Positions 9,720 through 20,602 of a stretch of 64,000 nucleotides of DNA are shown here, in pieces. Both the position numbers and the translations under genes were made by a program. The notes beneath the pieces were generated by a model, which did not search any database, was not told the DNA's origin, and was given only the letters and a program-made list of their open reading frames with translations. Every line of letters begins with the position of its first letter. Positions within the stretch are counted from its first letter, which is position 1. This stretch comes from Polynucleobacter necessarius (lineage in GTDB: Bacteria > Pseudomonadota > Gammaproteobacteria > Burkholderiales > Burkholderiaceae). The stretch spans positions 1,308,669 to 1,372,668 of the forward strand of contig NZ_LT615228.1 of assembly GCF_900096765.1 (NCBI RefSeq), in the 5' to 3' direction.

Positions 9720-10727
9720 ATGACTGACTCTCGCTTAAACACCCTCCGCAACTGGCTAAAAACCCTGCAGCCTAGCTGGCAATTAGATCTTGATACCTTG
9801 GCGCCTGCCTCGGCCGATGCCAGTTTTCGGCGGTATTTCCGAATTGAGTCCAAAAACCCTGATTTTGGCACTTTGATCATTATGGATGCTCCGCCGCAAC
9901 ATGAGCCCTTAAATGCCTTCATTCAGGTGGATTTATTACTTTCAGAAGCGGGTATTAATGTCCCTAAAATTTTGGAGCAAAGCATTGCAGAAGGTTTTCT
10001 TTTGCTTAATGACTTAGGCAATAAAACCTATCTTGCGCAACTGAATGATGAAACTGCAAATCGTTTATACCAAGATGCCACAAATACGCTAATTAAAATG
10101 CAATTGGCTAGCAAGCCAAATGTGCTACCAAACTATGATGCCGCACTGTTACAACGTGAGTTAGATTTATTTCCTCAATGGTACTTAAGCAAGCATTTGC
10201 AAATTGAACTAAGCGGTACTCAGCAAGAGCAACTCAAGAATGCATTTGAGCTCATCATTGCAAATAATCTTGCGCAGGCTAAAGTTTATGTTCACCGCGA
10301 CTATCACTCTCGCAATTTAATGGTGACCGATATCAACAATCCTGGTGTCTTGGATTTTCAAGATGCCGTCTATGGCTCTATTACCTACGATGCATCTTCG
10401 CTCTGGCGCGATGCATACATCGCGTGGCCCGAGGAAAAAGTAATTGACTGGACTATCAAATTCTGGGAGCAAGGACGTAAAGCTGGACTCCCTATGCCAG
10501 ATGACTTTGGTCAGTTTTACCGTGACTTTGAATGGATGGGACTACAACGTCATTTAAAAGTACTTGGTATTTTTGCCAGACTATTTCATCGGGATGAGAA
10601 AGATGGTTACCTTAAAGATATCCCATTGGTTTTGGAATATGCGATTGCAACAGCAAATCGTTACATTGAATTAAAGCCGTTGGCACGTATTCTGGAAGCA
10701 ACGCGTTCAAATATTCAATCAAAGTAA
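9720..10727 (+). CDS. amgK: N-acetylmuramate/N-acetylglucosamine 1-kinase (cell-wall recycling)
   Basis: AmgK phosphorylates free MurNAc (and GlcNAc) at the anomeric position so that MurU can convert it to UDP-MurNAc, bypassing de novo MurA-dependent synthesis. The protein is an aminoglycoside-phosphotransferase-fold kinase: the catalytic HRDYHSRN motif is at residues 192-199 and the metal-binding DFQD at 212-215. An in-frame ATG at 9678 is rejected because it would overlap lptD; the ATG at 9720 gives the family N-terminus MTDSRLNTLRNWLKTL. The stop overlaps murU by one base (TAATG). The divergent lptD/amgK-murU order is the same as in Pseudomonas. Confidence 0.9.
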   Translation: MTDSRLNTLRNWLKTLQPSWQLDLDTLAPASADASFRRYFRIESKNPDFGTLIIMDAPPQHEPLNAFIQVDLLLSEAGINVPKILEQSIAEGFLLLNDLGNKTYLAQLNDETANRLYQDATNTLIKMQLASKPNVLPNYDAALLQRELDLFPQWYLSKHLQIELSGTQQEQLKNAFELIIANNLAQAKVYVHRDYHSRNLMVTDINNPGVLDFQDAVYGSITYDASSLWRDAYIAWPEEKVIDWTIKFWEQGRKAGLPMPDDFGQFYRDFEWMGLQRHLKVLGIFARLFHRDEKDGYLKDIPLVLEYAIATANRYIELKPLARILEATRSNIQSK

Positions 10728-11446
10728 TGATGGACAAGTACAACTCTATTCCTTGTTTTTTGCTTGCTGCTGGCAGAGGAGAAAGGATGCGTCCTTTAAC
10801 AGATCACCTCCCCAAACCTTTGCTCACTATTCAAAATAAGTCCCTACTTGCCTGGCATTTGGAAGCACTCTCTAGTGCCGGCATTCAAAATGTCGTAATC
10901 AATCATGCGTGGCTGGGCGAGAAGATTGAACAAGCACTCGGCTCTGGCGATCAGTTTGGACTCAATATCCAATACTCTCCTGAAGTGACTGCCTTAGAGA
11001 CTGCAGGTGGAATTGCTAAGGCCCTTCCCATTCTTAAAGCAAAAGACTACTTTTTGGTTATTAATGGCGATGTGTTTAGTCCTGAGCTTCCCCTCCAAAG
11101 GCTTCTAGAACAAGTTTTGCAGTTACGACAAGATGTCGGTCCAATTTTGGCGCACCTCTTGCTGGTTCCCAATCCCGCTCAACACCCCAATGGTGACTTC
11201 TACCTCCAGGGTTCTCAAGTAAGTGATACACCACTAGCCGGCTCAGAAAAGCTGACTTTCTCTGGAATTGGTATCTACCACAAGGATCTCTTTAGAAATT
11301 TAGTCATTGATACATCTGCAAAGCTTGCTCCCTTGCTTAGTGAGGCTATGGCGCAAAATAAAGTGACCGGTGAAAAATATCTAGGTCCGTGGCACGATGT
11401 AGGTACGCCACAACGCCTAGAAGAACTCAATGCAGCATATGAATAA
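10727..11446 (+). CDS. murU: N-acetylmuramate alpha-1-phosphate uridylyltransferase
   Basis: MurU joins UTP and MurNAc-1-phosphate to make UDP-MurNAc in the peptidoglycan-recycling shunt. The sugar-nucleotidyltransferase signature LLAAGRGERMRPLTDHLPKP is at the N-terminus, VINGDVFSPE holds the metal-binding aspartate near residue 114, and LGPWHDVGTPQRLEELN is the conserved C-terminus. The length of 239 residues matches MurU rather than the longer GlmU or RmlA. Two adjacent ATG codons (10727, 10730) could serve as start. It is coupled to amgK upstream and overlaps pepP downstream. Confidence 0.9.
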   Translation: MMDKYNSIPCFLLAAGRGERMRPLTDHLPKPLLTIQNKSLLAWHLEALSSAGIQNVVINHAWLGEKIEQALGSGDQFGLNIQYSPEVTALETAGGIAKALPILKAKDYFLVINGDVFSPELPLQRLLEQVLQLRQDVGPILAHLLLVPNPAQHPNGDFYLQGSQVSDTPLAGSEKLTFSGIGIYHKDLFRNLVIDTSAKLAPLLSEAMAQNKVTGEKYLGPWHDVGTPQRLEELNAAYE

Positions 11447-12803
11447 AAACAATATTTATCAACTTCGTAGAGAGCAACTCGCAAAGCAGATTTTTGCCAA
11501 AACCGGTGGCGGCATTGCCATCATTGCCACTGCACCAGAATTGGCTCGTAATCGTGATAATGATTTTCCGTATCGTCATGACAGCGACTTCTTTTATTTA
11601 ACTGGGTTTGAAGAGCCTGGCGCTACCTTGGTAATGCAAATTCAAGGCGAACAAAAAAATTACACACTCCAATCGCATTTATTTTGTAGGCCCAAAGATC
11701 TAGAGCGAGAAATTTGGGATGGCTTCAGACTTGGGCCTGAAGCAGCTCCGAAGGCTTTGGGGATCGAATTTGCTCACAGCACTCAAGAGCTTGATCAAAA
11801 ATTAAGTGACTTACTTGCTGATCAAGAGGCGATTTATATTCGACTTGCTGAAAGTGCAGAAGCTGATAGACGCTTACGACACTGGATGAAAGAAGTGCGA
11901 GCTCAAGCTCGCTCGGGAGTTAATCCACCCTCTGAGTTTCATGATATTGAAACTTTGATTCATGAAATGCGTCTTTTTAAAGATGCACATGAAATTGATA
12001 TCATGCGTCGCGCTGCAGAAATTTCTGCACGTGCTCATGTGCGCGCGATGCAAGCCTGCAAACCGGGAATGCGCGAGTATCAACTTGAAGCCGAACTTCT
12101 TCATGAGTTTCGTAACAGCGGCGCGCAAAGTGTTGCCTATAACAGCATTGTTGCCGGGGGTGCTAACTCATGCATCTTGCACTATCGTGCAGGTTCAACG
12201 GAGTTACGTAGCGGAGAGCTCTGCTTAATTGATGCTGGCTGTGAATTAGATGGCTACGCATCCGACATCACCAGAACCTTTCCGGTTAACGGAAAATTTT
12301 CCGGGCCTCAGCGCGCGCTCTATGACATCACCCTAGCAGCACAAGAAGCCGCCATCTCCATGAGTAAGCCCGGTAATACTTTCATGCAGCCGCATGAAGC
12401 CGCTTTAAAAGTGCTCACCCAGGGCTTATTAGATGAAAAGTTGCTCAAACTATCAGAGCTAGGCTCACTTGAAAATGCACTTGAGAGTGGCGCTTATCGC
12501 CGCTTTTACATGCATCGCACTTCGCACTGGTTAGGTATGGATGTTCATGATGTAAGCTCCTATCGCGAACCAATTGATTCGCTCGCTTCTGAGAAACCAT
12601 GGCGCATTCTCAAAAGCGGTATGGTGATCACTATTGAGCCTGGTTTGTATATCAGGCCAGCTTACGATATCGATGAAGCATTTTGGAATATCGGCATTCG
12701 CATTGAAGATGATGCGGTTATCAATGATTCGGGATGCGAGTTGATTTCTCGCGGTGTTCCTGTGAAGGCTGATGAAATCGAAGCCTTAATGAAAAACGCT
12801 TAA
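11430..12803 (+). CDS. pepP: Xaa-Pro aminopeptidase (M24B)
   Basis: Aminopeptidase P removes the N-terminal residue from peptides with proline at position two, using a dinuclear manganese site. The N-terminal aminopeptidase-P domain (RDNDFPYRHDSDFFYLTGF) precedes the pita-bread domain. Metal ligands are visible in LIDAGCELDGYASDITRTF (two Asp), HRTSHWLGMDVHD (His) and VITIEPGLYI and GIRIEDD (two Glu). Length is 457 residues. Two in-frame starts exist, ATG 11430 and ATG 11439; both overlap the end of murU. The following ubiH-type gene is 16 bases away, as in the pepP-ubiH arrangement of many proteobacteria. Confidence 0.94.
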   Translation: MQHMNKNNIYQLRREQLAKQIFAKTGGGIAIIATAPELARNRDNDFPYRHDSDFFYLTGFEEPGATLVMQIQGEQKNYTLQSHLFCRPKDLEREIWDGFRLGPEAAPKALGIEFAHSTQELDQKLSDLLADQEAIYIRLAESAEADRRLRHWMKEVRAQARSGVNPPSEFHDIETLIHEMRLFKDAHEIDIMRRAAEISARAHVRAMQACKPGMREYQLEAELLHEFRNSGAQSVAYNSIVAGGANSCILHYRAGSTELRSGELCLIDAGCELDGYASDITRTFPVNGKFSGPQRALYDITLAAQEAAISMSKPGNTFMQPHEAALKVLTQGLLDEKLLKLSELGSLENALESGAYRRFYMHRTSHWLGMDVHDVSSYREPIDSLASEKPWRILKSGMVITIEPGLYIRPAYDIDEAFWNIGIRIEDDAVINDSGCELISRGVPVKADEIEALMKNA

Positions 12804-12819
12804 GAGTATCGAACGATAT

Positions 12820-13974
12820 ATGAGCGGATCTAGTTGCGATATTGTGATTCATGGTGGTGGGCCAGTTGGCTTATCTTGCGCTGCATGGATTTTGCAAAAA
12901 TTTCCAGATGCCAAGCTCACTTTGCTCGATCGCAATCCAGTTAATGATGCCGACTTAGCAAATACTGACGGCAGAGGCATTGCACTCTCCCATGGCAGCA
13001 AACTTCTTCTCGACACCATCGATGCCTGGCCAAGCGATTGCGCTGATATTCATCGAGTACATGTCTCACAAGCGGGACGCTTTGGTCGCGCCCTCATGAC
13101 GCGAGAAGAGCTGGCACAAGACGCACTAGGTCATATTATTCGCTATCGCGATATTCACATCACATTACGCAAAGCTCTTAGAACCATTCAAAAAAGTAGT
13201 CCTCATTTTTCTTGGCAACATATTGGCAAGGATGAGCAAATTCACATTGACGCAAGATGCGTAGTTCATGCTGAAGGCGGTCTCTTTAAAACTCAAGATT
13301 GGGTAGAGTCTGGTCGCGACTATGGTCAATCTGCATTAGTAGGCTTGGTTGAGGTTAAAAATGCTGTGCCTCATCAAGCGTGGGAACGCTTTACAAGCGA
13401 AGGTCCATTAGCTGTATTGCCTAGTCATTATGGCAATAATATTTTGAATCTCGTTTGGTGTGGGTCTCCTGAGTCTTCACAAAAACGCCTAGATCTAAGT
13501 GATGCAGATTTTCTCATTGCCCTGCAAAAAGAATTTGGTGCACGAATTGGCCGCTTCCTCAAAATTCAAGATCGTCGTTTATACGAACTTGGCCTGAACT
13601 ACCGCAAGCACATTACCCAACATCATGAAGTGTGGATTGGCAATGCTGCGCAAACTTTGCATCCAGTAGCCGGGCAAGGACTCAATCTTGGTCTCAGGGA
13701 CGCTTTCTTATTAGCCGAAAGACTCGCCGGCGTTTTTTCTGGTCCTCAAGACGAACAATCTTCAGCTCACATTCAAAACGCATTGGAAGCTTATGCACAA
13801 AGCCGCCAGGCAGACCGTAAGGCAACCATTGGTTTAACGGACTTTATGGCCAGAGTATTTACCTCAAATCTAGTGCCTGTAGTGGCAGCCCGTGGGCTGG
13901 CTTTATCAGCTCTCCAATGGCTTCCGCCGGTAAAGAAAGCCTTAGCCCGCCAGATGATGTTTGGCAGACGCTAA
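12820..13974 (+). CDS. ubiH: FAD-dependent ubiquinone-biosynthesis hydroxylase, UbiH/UbiI/Coq6 family
   Basis: This flavoprotein monooxygenase of the UbiH/UbiI/UbiF group hydroxylates the aromatic ring of ubiquinone precursors. The N-terminal dinucleotide-binding motif is IVIHGGGPVGLSCAAW; the second FAD motif is IGNAAQTLHPVAGQGLNLGLRDA, where an Asn replaces the more usual Asp of the GD motif. The 384-residue length is typical. It follows pepP by 16 bases, which favours UbiH, but sequence alone does not separate UbiH, UbiI and UbiF, so the ring position is uncertain. Confidence 0.82.
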   Translation: MSGSSCDIVIHGGGPVGLSCAAWILQKFPDAKLTLLDRNPVNDADLANTDGRGIALSHGSKLLLDTIDAWPSDCADIHRVHVSQAGRFGRALMTREELAQDALGHIIRYRDIHITLRKALRTIQKSSPHFSWQHIGKDEQIHIDARCVVHAEGGLFKTQDWVESGRDYGQSALVGLVEVKNAVPHQAWERFTSEGPLAVLPSHYGNNILNLVWCGSPESSQKRLDLSDADFLIALQKEFGARIGRFLKIQDRRLYELGLNYRKHITQHHEVWIGNAAQTLHPVAGQGLNLGLRDAFLLAERLAGVFSGPQDEQSSAHIQNALEAYAQSRQADRKATIGLTDFMARVFTSNLVPVVAARGLALSALQWLPPVKKALARQMMFGRR

Positions 13975-14030
13975 GGGGCTTAAATTAGCCCCAAAGATCA
14001 ATATTCCAGAATTGCTCGAAACCTAGCAAC

Positions 14031-14049
14031 CTGCCTAAAAAATAGGCAG
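14031..14049. terminator. Inverted repeat between ubiH and dusB, possible weak terminator
   Basis: A 7-bp perfect stem (ctgccta / taggcag) with a five-base A loop lies 57 bases after the ubiH stop. It is followed by only ATTTGGG, not a real U-tract, so it is at best a weak terminator on the plus strand. Confidence 0.3.
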
Positions 14050-14115
14050 ATTTGGGCTCGACTGTGCTAAAGTGTCATGCTTTACGCAAGACTCCTTCAA
14101 TATACATCCCCGTAA

Positions 14116-15133
14116 ATGAAGATCGGCCCACATCTCCCTCGCAAATAGACTATTTGTAGCCCCTATGGCGGGGGTAACTGATCGTCCATTTCGGCAGCTT
14201 TGCAAGCAACTGGGCGCAGGATATGCAGTCTCTGAAATGGTGACATCCAATGCCTTGCTCTGGAAAAGCGAAAAAACACAGCGTCGCGCAAATCACATCG
14301 GTGAATTCAAACCCATTGCGGTACAAATTGCTGGCGCAGATCCAGCCATGATGGCTGCTGCTGCCAAAGTCAATGTTGACCATGGAGCCCAAATTATTGA
14401 TATCAATATGGGCTGCCCAGCAAAAAAAGTATGTAACGTTGCAGCTGGATCCACACTCTTGCGTAATGAAACTCTTGTGCAAAATATTTTAGAGGCTGTT
14501 GTCAATGCGGTTGGCATTGGACCAGATGCGGTCCCTGTCACATTAAAAATTCGTACTGGCTGGGATTGTGAACATAAAAATGCGATCGAAGTTGCAAGAA
14601 TTGCTGAACAGTCTGGCATCTCCGTGCTGACCGTTCACGGCCGCACCAGAGCCGATCTATATCATGGGGAAGCAGAATACGAAACTATCACTGCAGTCAA
14701 AAATAGTGTGCGCATACCGGTAGTGGCCAATGGAGATATCAATAGTCCTGAAAAAGCGGAGTTTGTTTTAAAACAAACCGGTGCTGATGCCATCATGATT
14801 GGTCGCGCCGCACAAGGTCGTCCATGGATATTCCGCGAAATTCATCACTTCCTAGAAACTGGTAACGAGCTACCCACCCCAGAAATCAATGAAATCCAGA
14901 GCATTATGAATGCCCATCTACTGGATCACTATGAGTTCTACGGCGAGCATATTGGTCTTCGTAAAGCCCGTAAGCATATCGGCTGGTACTGCAAAGGTTT
15001 ACGTGATTCTCATGCCTTTCGTCAGCGCATGAATACTGCCGATGACTGCAAAACCCAATTGCAAATGGTGAATGATTATTTTGATGAGATGAAATCTCAC
15101 TCTGATCGTTTAGTTTTTTTAGAAGCAGCGTAA
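14116..15133 (+). pseudogene. dusB: tRNA-dihydrouridine synthase B, interrupted by a 1-base frameshift near its N-terminus
   Basis: DusB is an FMN enzyme that reduces uridine to dihydrouridine in the tRNA D-loop. An ATG at 14116 opens MKIGPHLPR in one frame; after an A3 run at 14143-14145 the protein continues in the next frame as NRLFVAPMAGVTDRPFRQLC to the stop at 15133. Removing one A restores the DusB N-terminus. The body is intact: QIAGADPAMM, DINMGCPAKKVCNV (active-site Cys), KIRTGW, VHGRTR and MIGRAAQGRPWIF. As given, translation could only begin at ATG 14165, removing the first barrel strand before the FMN-contacting MAGVTD. The dusB-fis pair is widely conserved. The shift may be a sequencing error. 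Confidence 0.85.
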
Positions 15134-15161
15134 TTTTAGTTTTTTGTATTGATATCAATTT

Positions 15162-15401
15162 ATGACCAATAAACATCCCATCACCGAATGTATTGAAACG
15201 CAACTACAAGCGTACCTGACGGATTTAAAGGGCACTCCACCAAGCAATATTTATCAAATGGTATTAGCTGTCGTTGAGAAACCGATGCTTGAGCTTGTCA
15301 TGCGTCACGCCAAGCAAAACCAGTCACTAGCAGCACAGTATTTAGGCATTAATCGCAATACTTTGCATAAGAAATTAGTGGAGCATCAATTGCTCAGGTA
15401 A
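15162..15401 (+). CDS. fis: Fis-family nucleoid DNA-binding protein
   Basis: Fis is a small homodimeric nucleoid protein that bends DNA and modulates transcription, for example of stable RNA genes. The 79-residue protein carries the C-terminal helix-turn-helix [19 protein letters not shown], nearly identical in style to other Fis proteins. It sits 28 bases after dusB, the conserved dusB-fis arrangement, and 53 bases before purH. Confidence 0.93.
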   Translation: MTNKHPITECIETQLQAYLTDLKGTPPSNIYQMVLAVVEKPMLELVMRHAKQNQSLAAQYLGINRNTLHKKLVEHQLLR

Positions 15402-15454
15402 GCAGTGAATTTATTAACCTTCGAAACTACTCTTCATTCAATCCTTTAAAAACT

Positions 15455-17035
15455 ATGATCCGCACAGCCCTTCTCTCCGTTTCCGATAAAAATGGCATCG
15501 TCCCTTTTGCTAAATCACTTCATGAGCAAGGTATTCAATTGATTTCTACCGGGGGTACTGCAAAACTATTGGCCGAGAATCATTTACCAGTTGTTGAAGT
15601 GTCTTTATTAACAAAATTTCCAGAAATGCTTGATGGGCGTGTAAAGACTTTGCATCCGATGGTTCACGGTGGCTTACTCGCCCGCAGAGATCTTCCTGAG
15701 CATATGGCCGCCCTCAAAGAACACGGTATCGATACGATTGATATGCTGGTGATTAATCTTTATCCGTTTAATGAAACGGTTGCCAAAGAAAATTGTTCGT
15801 TTGAGGATGCAGTTGAGAATATTGATATCGGCGGCCCTGCCATGTTGCGTGCTGCAGCCAAGAATCATCAAGATGTCACTGTACTGATCTCGCCAGAAGA
15901 TTACGCACCGATATTGGCAGAAATGAAAGCCAATAACAATACGGTATCTTACAAAACCAATCTAGCCTTAGCAAAAAAGGTATTTGCACACACCGCCCAG
16001 TACGATGGTGCAATCGCCAACTATCTCTCAGCTTTGGGTGATGACTTAGATCACAAGGCACGCTCAGCATACCCAGAGACATTGCATTTGGCTTTTGAGA
16101 AAGTACAAGAGATGCGCTATGGTGAAAATCCACATCAATCAGCGGCCTTCTATAAAGATATCAATCCTGTAGAGGGCGCTCTAGCCAACTATAGGCAATT
16201 GCAAGGAAAAGAGCTCTCCTATAACAACATTGCTGACGCAGACTCTGCTTGGGAATGCGTCAAGAGCTTTACTGGAAACGTCGGTGGGGCTGCTGCGTGC
16301 GTCATCATTAAGCATGCCAACCCCTGTGGCGTAGCAGTTGGTGCTTCCGCTCTAGAGGCCTACCAAAAGGCTTTCAAAACTGACCCTAGTTCTGCTTTTG
16401 GCGGCATCATTGCTTTGAATGTGCCATGTGATGGCGCTGCGGCCGAAGCCATCTCAAAACAATTTGTAGAAGTATTAATTGCTCCTGGCTTTAGCGATGA
16501 AGCCAAGGCAATTTTTGCAGCCAAGCAAAATGTTCGTCTTCTAGAAATCCCCCTAGGTGGCGCATTTAATACTTTTGACTTCAAACGAGTTGGTGGCGGC
16601 TTACTGGTGCAATCACCTGACGCTAAGAATGTTTTACAAAACGAGATGCGCGTTGTCAGCCAAAGACAGCCAACCCCTAGCGAAATGAATGACATGATGT
16701 TTGCTTGGCGCGTAGCGAAGTTTGTCAAATCCAACGCAATTGTCTATTGCGCCAACGGCATGACTCTCGGCATTGGCGCCGGTCAAATGAGCCGCGTAGA
16801 CTCTGCACGGATGGCCAGCATTAAAGCAGAAAATGCAGGCTTAAGCCTCAAGGGATCAGCTGTAGCCAGCGATGCCTTTTTCCCATTCCGCGACGGTTTG
16901 GATGTCGTAGTGAATGGTGGTGCAAGCTGCGCGATCCAACCTGGCGGCAGCATGCGTGATGATGAAATCATTGCAGCGGCGAATGAGCATGGCATTGCCA
17001 TGATCTTCACTGGCACTCGTCACTTTCGTCACTAA
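15455..17035 (+). CDS. purH: Bifunctional AICAR formyltransferase / IMP cyclohydrolase
   Basis: PurH carries out the last two steps of de novo IMP synthesis. The N-terminal cyclohydrolase (MGS-like) domain begins [18 protein letters not shown] and includes STGGTAKLL and [13 protein letters not shown]. The C-terminal transformylase contains [11 protein letters not shown] and [17 protein letters not shown], and it ends in the family motif FTGTRHFRH. The 526-residue length is standard. In Burkholderiales purH lies between fis and ruvC, as here. Confidence 0.97.
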   Translation: MIRTALLSVSDKNGIVPFAKSLHEQGIQLISTGGTAKLLAENHLPVVEVSLLTKFPEMLDGRVKTLHPMVHGGLLARRDLPEHMAALKEHGIDTIDMLVINLYPFNETVAKENCSFEDAVENIDIGGPAMLRAAAKNHQDVTVLISPEDYAPILAEMKANNNTVSYKTNLALAKKVFAHTAQYDGAIANYLSALGDDLDHKARSAYPETLHLAFEKVQEMRYGENPHQSAAFYKDINPVEGALANYRQLQGKELSYNNIADADSAWECVKSFTGNVGGAAACVIIKHANPCGVAVGASALEAYQKAFKTDPSSAFGGIIALNVPCDGAAAEAISKQFVEVLIAPGFSDEAKAIFAAKQNVRLLEIPLGGAFNTFDFKRVGGGLLVQSPDAKNVLQNEMRVVSQRQPTPSEMNDMMFAWRVAKFVKSNAIVYCANGMTLGIGAGQMSRVDSARMASIKAENAGLSLKGSAVASDAFFPFRDGLDVVVNGGASCAIQPGGSMRDDEIIAAANEHGIAMIFTGTRHFRH

Positions 17036-17050
17036 GCAAATTTAGTACTC

Positions 17051-17569
17051 ATGCGCTGGATTGGAATCGACCCGGGCTTACGGACTACTGGTTTTGGGGT
17101 CATTGATGTCGATGGCCAAAAACTCACTTACGTAGCTTCCGGAACGATTGAGAGCGGTGATCCAGTCAAGGGGCTCCCAGAGCGTCTAGGGGCTCTTTAT
17201 GCTGGCGTAAAAGAGGTTTTAGATACCTATCATCCTCAGTCAGCCGCCATCGAGGAAGTGTTCTTGAACGTCAACCCTCGTTCCACATTAATGCTGGGAC
17301 AAGCTAGGGGTGCTGTGATTGCAGCCCTCGTTTCTGAAAATCTTCCTGTCGCTGAATACAGTGCTCTGCGAGTAAAACAAGCGATTGTGGGTACAGGTCG
17401 TGCTGCTAAACCTCAAGTTCAAGAGATGGTGAAGCGCTTACTACGCTTAAGTCGCGCACCAGGCGCCGATGCTTCGGATGCCTTGGGGGTTGCAATTTGC
17501 GCCGCTCACCATGCGCAAATACCTAAAGCCATTAGTGCTGCACTGATTCCAAAAAAACGTAGCAAGTAA
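17051..17569 (+). CDS. ruvC: Holliday-junction resolvase RuvC
   Basis: RuvC is the dimeric endonuclease that cuts Holliday junctions after RuvAB branch migration. The first catalytic aspartate is D7 in [16 protein letters not shown]. The second acidic site is in [10 protein letters not shown], and the last carboxylates are in [18 protein letters not shown]. At 172 residues it is full length. It starts 15 bases after purH and precedes ruvA and ruvB on the same strand. Confidence 0.97.
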   Translation: MRWIGIDPGLRTTGFGVIDVDGQKLTYVASGTIESGDPVKGLPERLGALYAGVKEVLDTYHPQSAAIEEVFLNVNPRSTLMLGQARGAVIAALVSENLPVAEYSALRVKQAIVGTGRAAKPQVQEMVKRLLRLSRAPGADASDALGVAICAAHHAQIPKAISAALIPKKRSK

Positions 17570-17598
17570 AAATATACATCACAGGTTAAGATCTTTAT

Positions 17599-18183
17599 AT
17601 GATTGGTCGCATTCAAGGTACTCTCGTTTCAGTTCACCCTCCTAGACTCTTGGTGGATTGCCAAGGCATTGGTTACGAGGTAGATGTGCCAATGAGCACC
17701 TTGTATCAATTGCCACAAGCAGGTCAAAAAATTACTTTGCTAACGCACTTTCAGGTGCGTGAAGACGCTCAACAGCTCTTTGGTTTTGCCACAGAGACTG
17801 AACGTGAAGCATTTAGGGCACTTATTAAAATTAGTGGTGTTGGCTCTCGCACAGCACTAGCCATTCTATCTGGAATGAGCGTCAATGAACTGGCTCAAGC
17901 AATTGCTCTACAAGAAGCAGGGCGCTTGACTCAAGTTCCTGGCATCGGCAAAAAGACTGCCGAACGTTTATGTCTTGAACTCAAAGGCAAGCTTGCGCCA
18001 GATCTTGGCATCACACCAGGCGGCAGCTCTCAAGCACTTGAAGCTAGCAGCGAAGTATTACAGGCCCTCTTAGCTCTGGGATATTCCGAAAAAGAAGCCA
18101 TCCTTGCTCTCAAGCAAATTCCGCCTGATACCTCTGTTTCTGATGGCATCCGTATGGGACTGAAATATCTTTCAAAGCCATAA
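17599..18183 (+). CDS. ruvA: Holliday-junction DNA helicase subunit RuvA
   Basis: RuvA binds four-way junctions as a tetramer and loads the RuvB motor. The N-terminal OB fold starts [20 protein letters not shown]. Two helix-hairpin-helix motifs are seen in [14 protein letters not shown] and [18 protein letters not shown]. The C-terminal RuvB-contacting domain is [18 protein letters not shown]. The length of 194 residues is normal. It sits 29 bases after ruvC and 18 bases before ruvB. Confidence 0.97.
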   Translation: MIGRIQGTLVSVHPPRLLVDCQGIGYEVDVPMSTLYQLPQAGQKITLLTHFQVREDAQQLFGFATETEREAFRALIKISGVGSRTALAILSGMSVNELAQAIALQEAGRLTQVPGIGKKTAERLCLELKGKLAPDLGITPGGSSQALEASSEVLQALLALGYSEKEAILALKQIPPDTSVSDGIRMGLKYLSKP

Positions 18184-18201
18184 AACCACTACACTTGCAG
18201 T

Positions 18202-19272
18202 ATGGCAATTCACACTGACGACCTAAGCTCTATCCCCGAAGATTTACCGGAAGGAAACGATCGCATTGTGAGCGGGACGGTAGGCAATGCTGAAGCAGTA
18301 TTTGAAAGAGCATTGCGCCCCAAACAGCTTGATGAGTATGTCGGACAGACCAAGGCACGCGCCCAATTAGAGATTTTCATTAGCGCTACGAGAGCAAGAC
18401 AAGAAGCCCTAGACCATGTACTACTATTTGGCCCTCCTGGTCTTGGTAAAACTACTCTCGCCCACATCATTGCGAGAGAGCTAGGCGTTAACTTACGTCA
18501 AACCAGCGGCCCCGTCTTAGATAGGCCTGGCGATCTTGCAGCTCTGTTAACCAATCTAGAGGAAAACGATGTGCTCTTTATCGATGAGATACATCGTCTT
18601 TCACCAGTGGTTGAAGAAATTCTCTACCCAGCACTAGAGGATTACAGTCTTGACATCATGATCGGTGAGGGCCCGGCTGCTCGCAGCGTCAAAATTGATC
18701 TCAAACCATTCACTTTAATTGGTGCCACCACTCGTGCCGGTATGCTCACCAACCCATTGCGTGATCGTTTCGGTATTGTGGCAAGACTGGAGTTCTACAC
18801 CACTGAAGAACTCACCAAAATTATTGAACGCTCCGCCAATTTACTGAAGGCAGATATTGATCCAGATGGATCAGTAGAAATCGCTAAGCGTGCTCGTGGC
18901 ACACCTCGTATTGCCAATCGCTTATTACGTCGCGTGCGGGATTATGCCGAGGTGAAAGGTACTGGCACCATCACTAAAGCAATGGCTGATGCCGCCTTGA
19001 AGATGCTGGATGTTGATCCGAGCGGCTTTGATGTCATGGATAGAAAACTACTAGAAGCGATCTTGCACAAGTTTGATGGAGGTCCAGTAGGCATCGATAA
19101 CTTAGCGGCTGCCATTGGCGAAGAGCGCGATACGATTGAGGATGTTTTGGAGCCTTACCTGATTCAACAGGGCTACCTACAAAGAACTTCGCGCGGCCGT
19201 GTAGCTACTCGCCAAGCCTATGAGCACTTTGGCTTAACACCACCAAGTGGCAGTGCTAGCCTAGATCTTTAA
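18202..19272 (+). CDS. ruvB: Holliday-junction branch-migration motor ATPase RuvB
   Basis: RuvB is the AAA+ ATPase ring that drives branch migration. Walker A is [15 protein letters not shown] near residue 73, Walker B is [12 protein letters not shown], sensor 1 is [13 protein letters not shown], and the arginine finger region is [10 protein letters not shown]. The C-terminal winged helix is [20 protein letters not shown]. Length is 356 residues. The stop is nine bases from the convergent tyrS stop, so there is almost no space for a dedicated terminator. Confidence 0.97.
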   Translation: MAIHTDDLSSIPEDLPEGNDRIVSGTVGNAEAVFERALRPKQLDEYVGQTKARAQLEIFISATRARQEALDHVLLFGPPGLGKTTLAHIIARELGVNLRQTSGPVLDRPGDLAALLTNLEENDVLFIDEIHRLSPVVEEILYPALEDYSLDIMIGEGPAARSVKIDLKPFTLIGATTRAGMLTNPLRDRFGIVARLEFYTTEELTKIIERSANLLKADIDPDGSVEIAKRARGTPRIANRLLRRVRDYAEVKGTGTITKAMADAALKMLDVDPSGFDVMDRKLLEAILHKFDGGPVGIDNLAAAIGEERDTIEDVLEPYLIQQGYLQRTSRGRVATRQAYEHFGLTPPSGSASLDL

Positions 19273-19281
19273 GACCATCTG

Positions 19282-20514
19282 TTAACTGAGGGTGACTTTT
19301 ACAAACTTACGTTTGCCAACCTGCACTACGTAAGTTCCTACTTCAATCTTAAGCTGCTTATCAGACACATTGACGCCGTCAATCTTGACACCATTTTGCT
19401 CAATATTGCGCATCGCTTCCGAAGTTGATGGAGCCAGCCCAGCAGCCTTCAATAAGCTTGCAACTCCCATCGGGGCACCCGAGAGATTGACCTGTGGAAT
19501 ATCATCAGGTACTCCACCCTTAGCGCGATGGTTAAAGTCTTCTAATGCTTTTTCTGCGGCAGCCTGAGAATGAAAGCGTGCCACGATTTCTTGGGCAAGC
19601 AACACTTTGCAGTCTTTTGGATTTCGTCCAGCGGCAACTTCTTGCTTCATCAAATCAATTTCTGACATCGGTCTAAACGACAACAGCGTGAAGTAATCCC
19701 ACATTAAATCATCAGAGATACTCAAGAGCTTGCCAAACATATCACCCGCAGGCTCACTAATACCAATGTAGTTACCCTTAGATTTACTCATCTTCTCAAC
19801 GCCATCTAAGCCCACTAAAAGCGGCATTGTCAGGATGCATTGAGGCTCTTGGCCATACTCGCGCTGAAGCTCGCGACCTACTAAGAGATTAAATTTTTGA
19901 TCTGTACCACCCAACTCTAGATCACTCTTGAGCGCAACCGAGTCATATCCCTGCATGAGTGGGTATAAAAATTCATGAATCGAGATAGGAACACCATTGC
20001 GATAGCGCTTCGTAAAGTCATCACGCTCTAGCATGCGGGCGACGGTATGTTTTGCAGCAAGCTGAATCATACTGCGCGCACCCAATGGATCACACCACTC
20101 ACTGTTATAGCGTACTTCTGTTTTAGCAGGATCGAGCACCATGCTGGCTTGTCGATAATACGTTTCTGCATTGACAGCGATTTCATCTGCGGTCAATGGA
20201 GGACGTGTCGCATTGCGGCCTGATGGATCACCAATCATGCTGGTGAAATCACCAATCAAGAAAATAACGGTATGCCCAAAATCTTGTAACTGACGCAATT
20301 TATTTAAAACTACGGTATGACCCAAATGAATATCGGGCGCAGTAGGATCTAGACCCAATTTAATTCGCAATGGAGTCTTAGTTGCTTGACTACGAGCGAG
20401 CTTTTGCACCCAGTCGGCCTCAACCAATAGCTCATCGCAACCGCGTTTAGTAACTTCGAGCGCTGCAAAGACTTCAGGAGTCAAAGGATATTTTGGATCT
20501 GGTTTGGCCGTCAT
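19282..20514 (-). CDS. tyrS: Tyrosine--tRNA ligase
   Basis: This class I aminoacyl-tRNA synthetase charges tRNA-Tyr. The HIGH-type motif is HLGH at residues 63-66 and the KMSKS loop is [13 protein letters not shown]-terminal S4 RNA-binding domain is present ([20 protein letters not shown]). I start at ATG 20514 ([15 protein letters not shown]), the family N-terminus; an in-frame ATG at 20577 adds 21 residues without obvious homology. It diverges from anmK across 88 bases. Confidence 0.95.
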   Translation of the reverse strand: MTAKPDPKYPLTPEVFAALEVTKRGCDELLVEADWVQKLARSQATKTPLRIKLGLDPTAPDIHLGHTVVLNKLRQLQDFGHTVIFLIGDFTSMIGDPSGRNATRPPLTADEIAVNAETYYRQASMVLDPAKTEVRYNSEWCDPLGARSMIQLAAKHTVARMLERDDFTKRYRNGVPISIHEFLYPLMQGYDSVALKSDLELGGTDQKFNLLVGRELQREYGQEPQCILTMPLLVGLDGVEKMSKSKGNYIGISEPAGDMFGKLLSISDDLMWDYFTLLSFRPMSEIDLMKQEVAAGRNPKDCKVLLAQEIVARFHSQAAAEKALEDFNHRAKGGVPDDIPQVNLSGAPMGVASLLKAAGLAPSTSEAMRNIEQNGVKIDGVNVSDKQLKIEVGTYVVQVGKRKFVKVTLS

Positions 20515-20602
20515 GCTGATTCGGGTTGCTGATTCAGTTAAATTAGTAGTTAAATTGCTAAAGCATAATTGTCGCATCCCTGAGAGCCAAACCTAGATCT
20601 GC

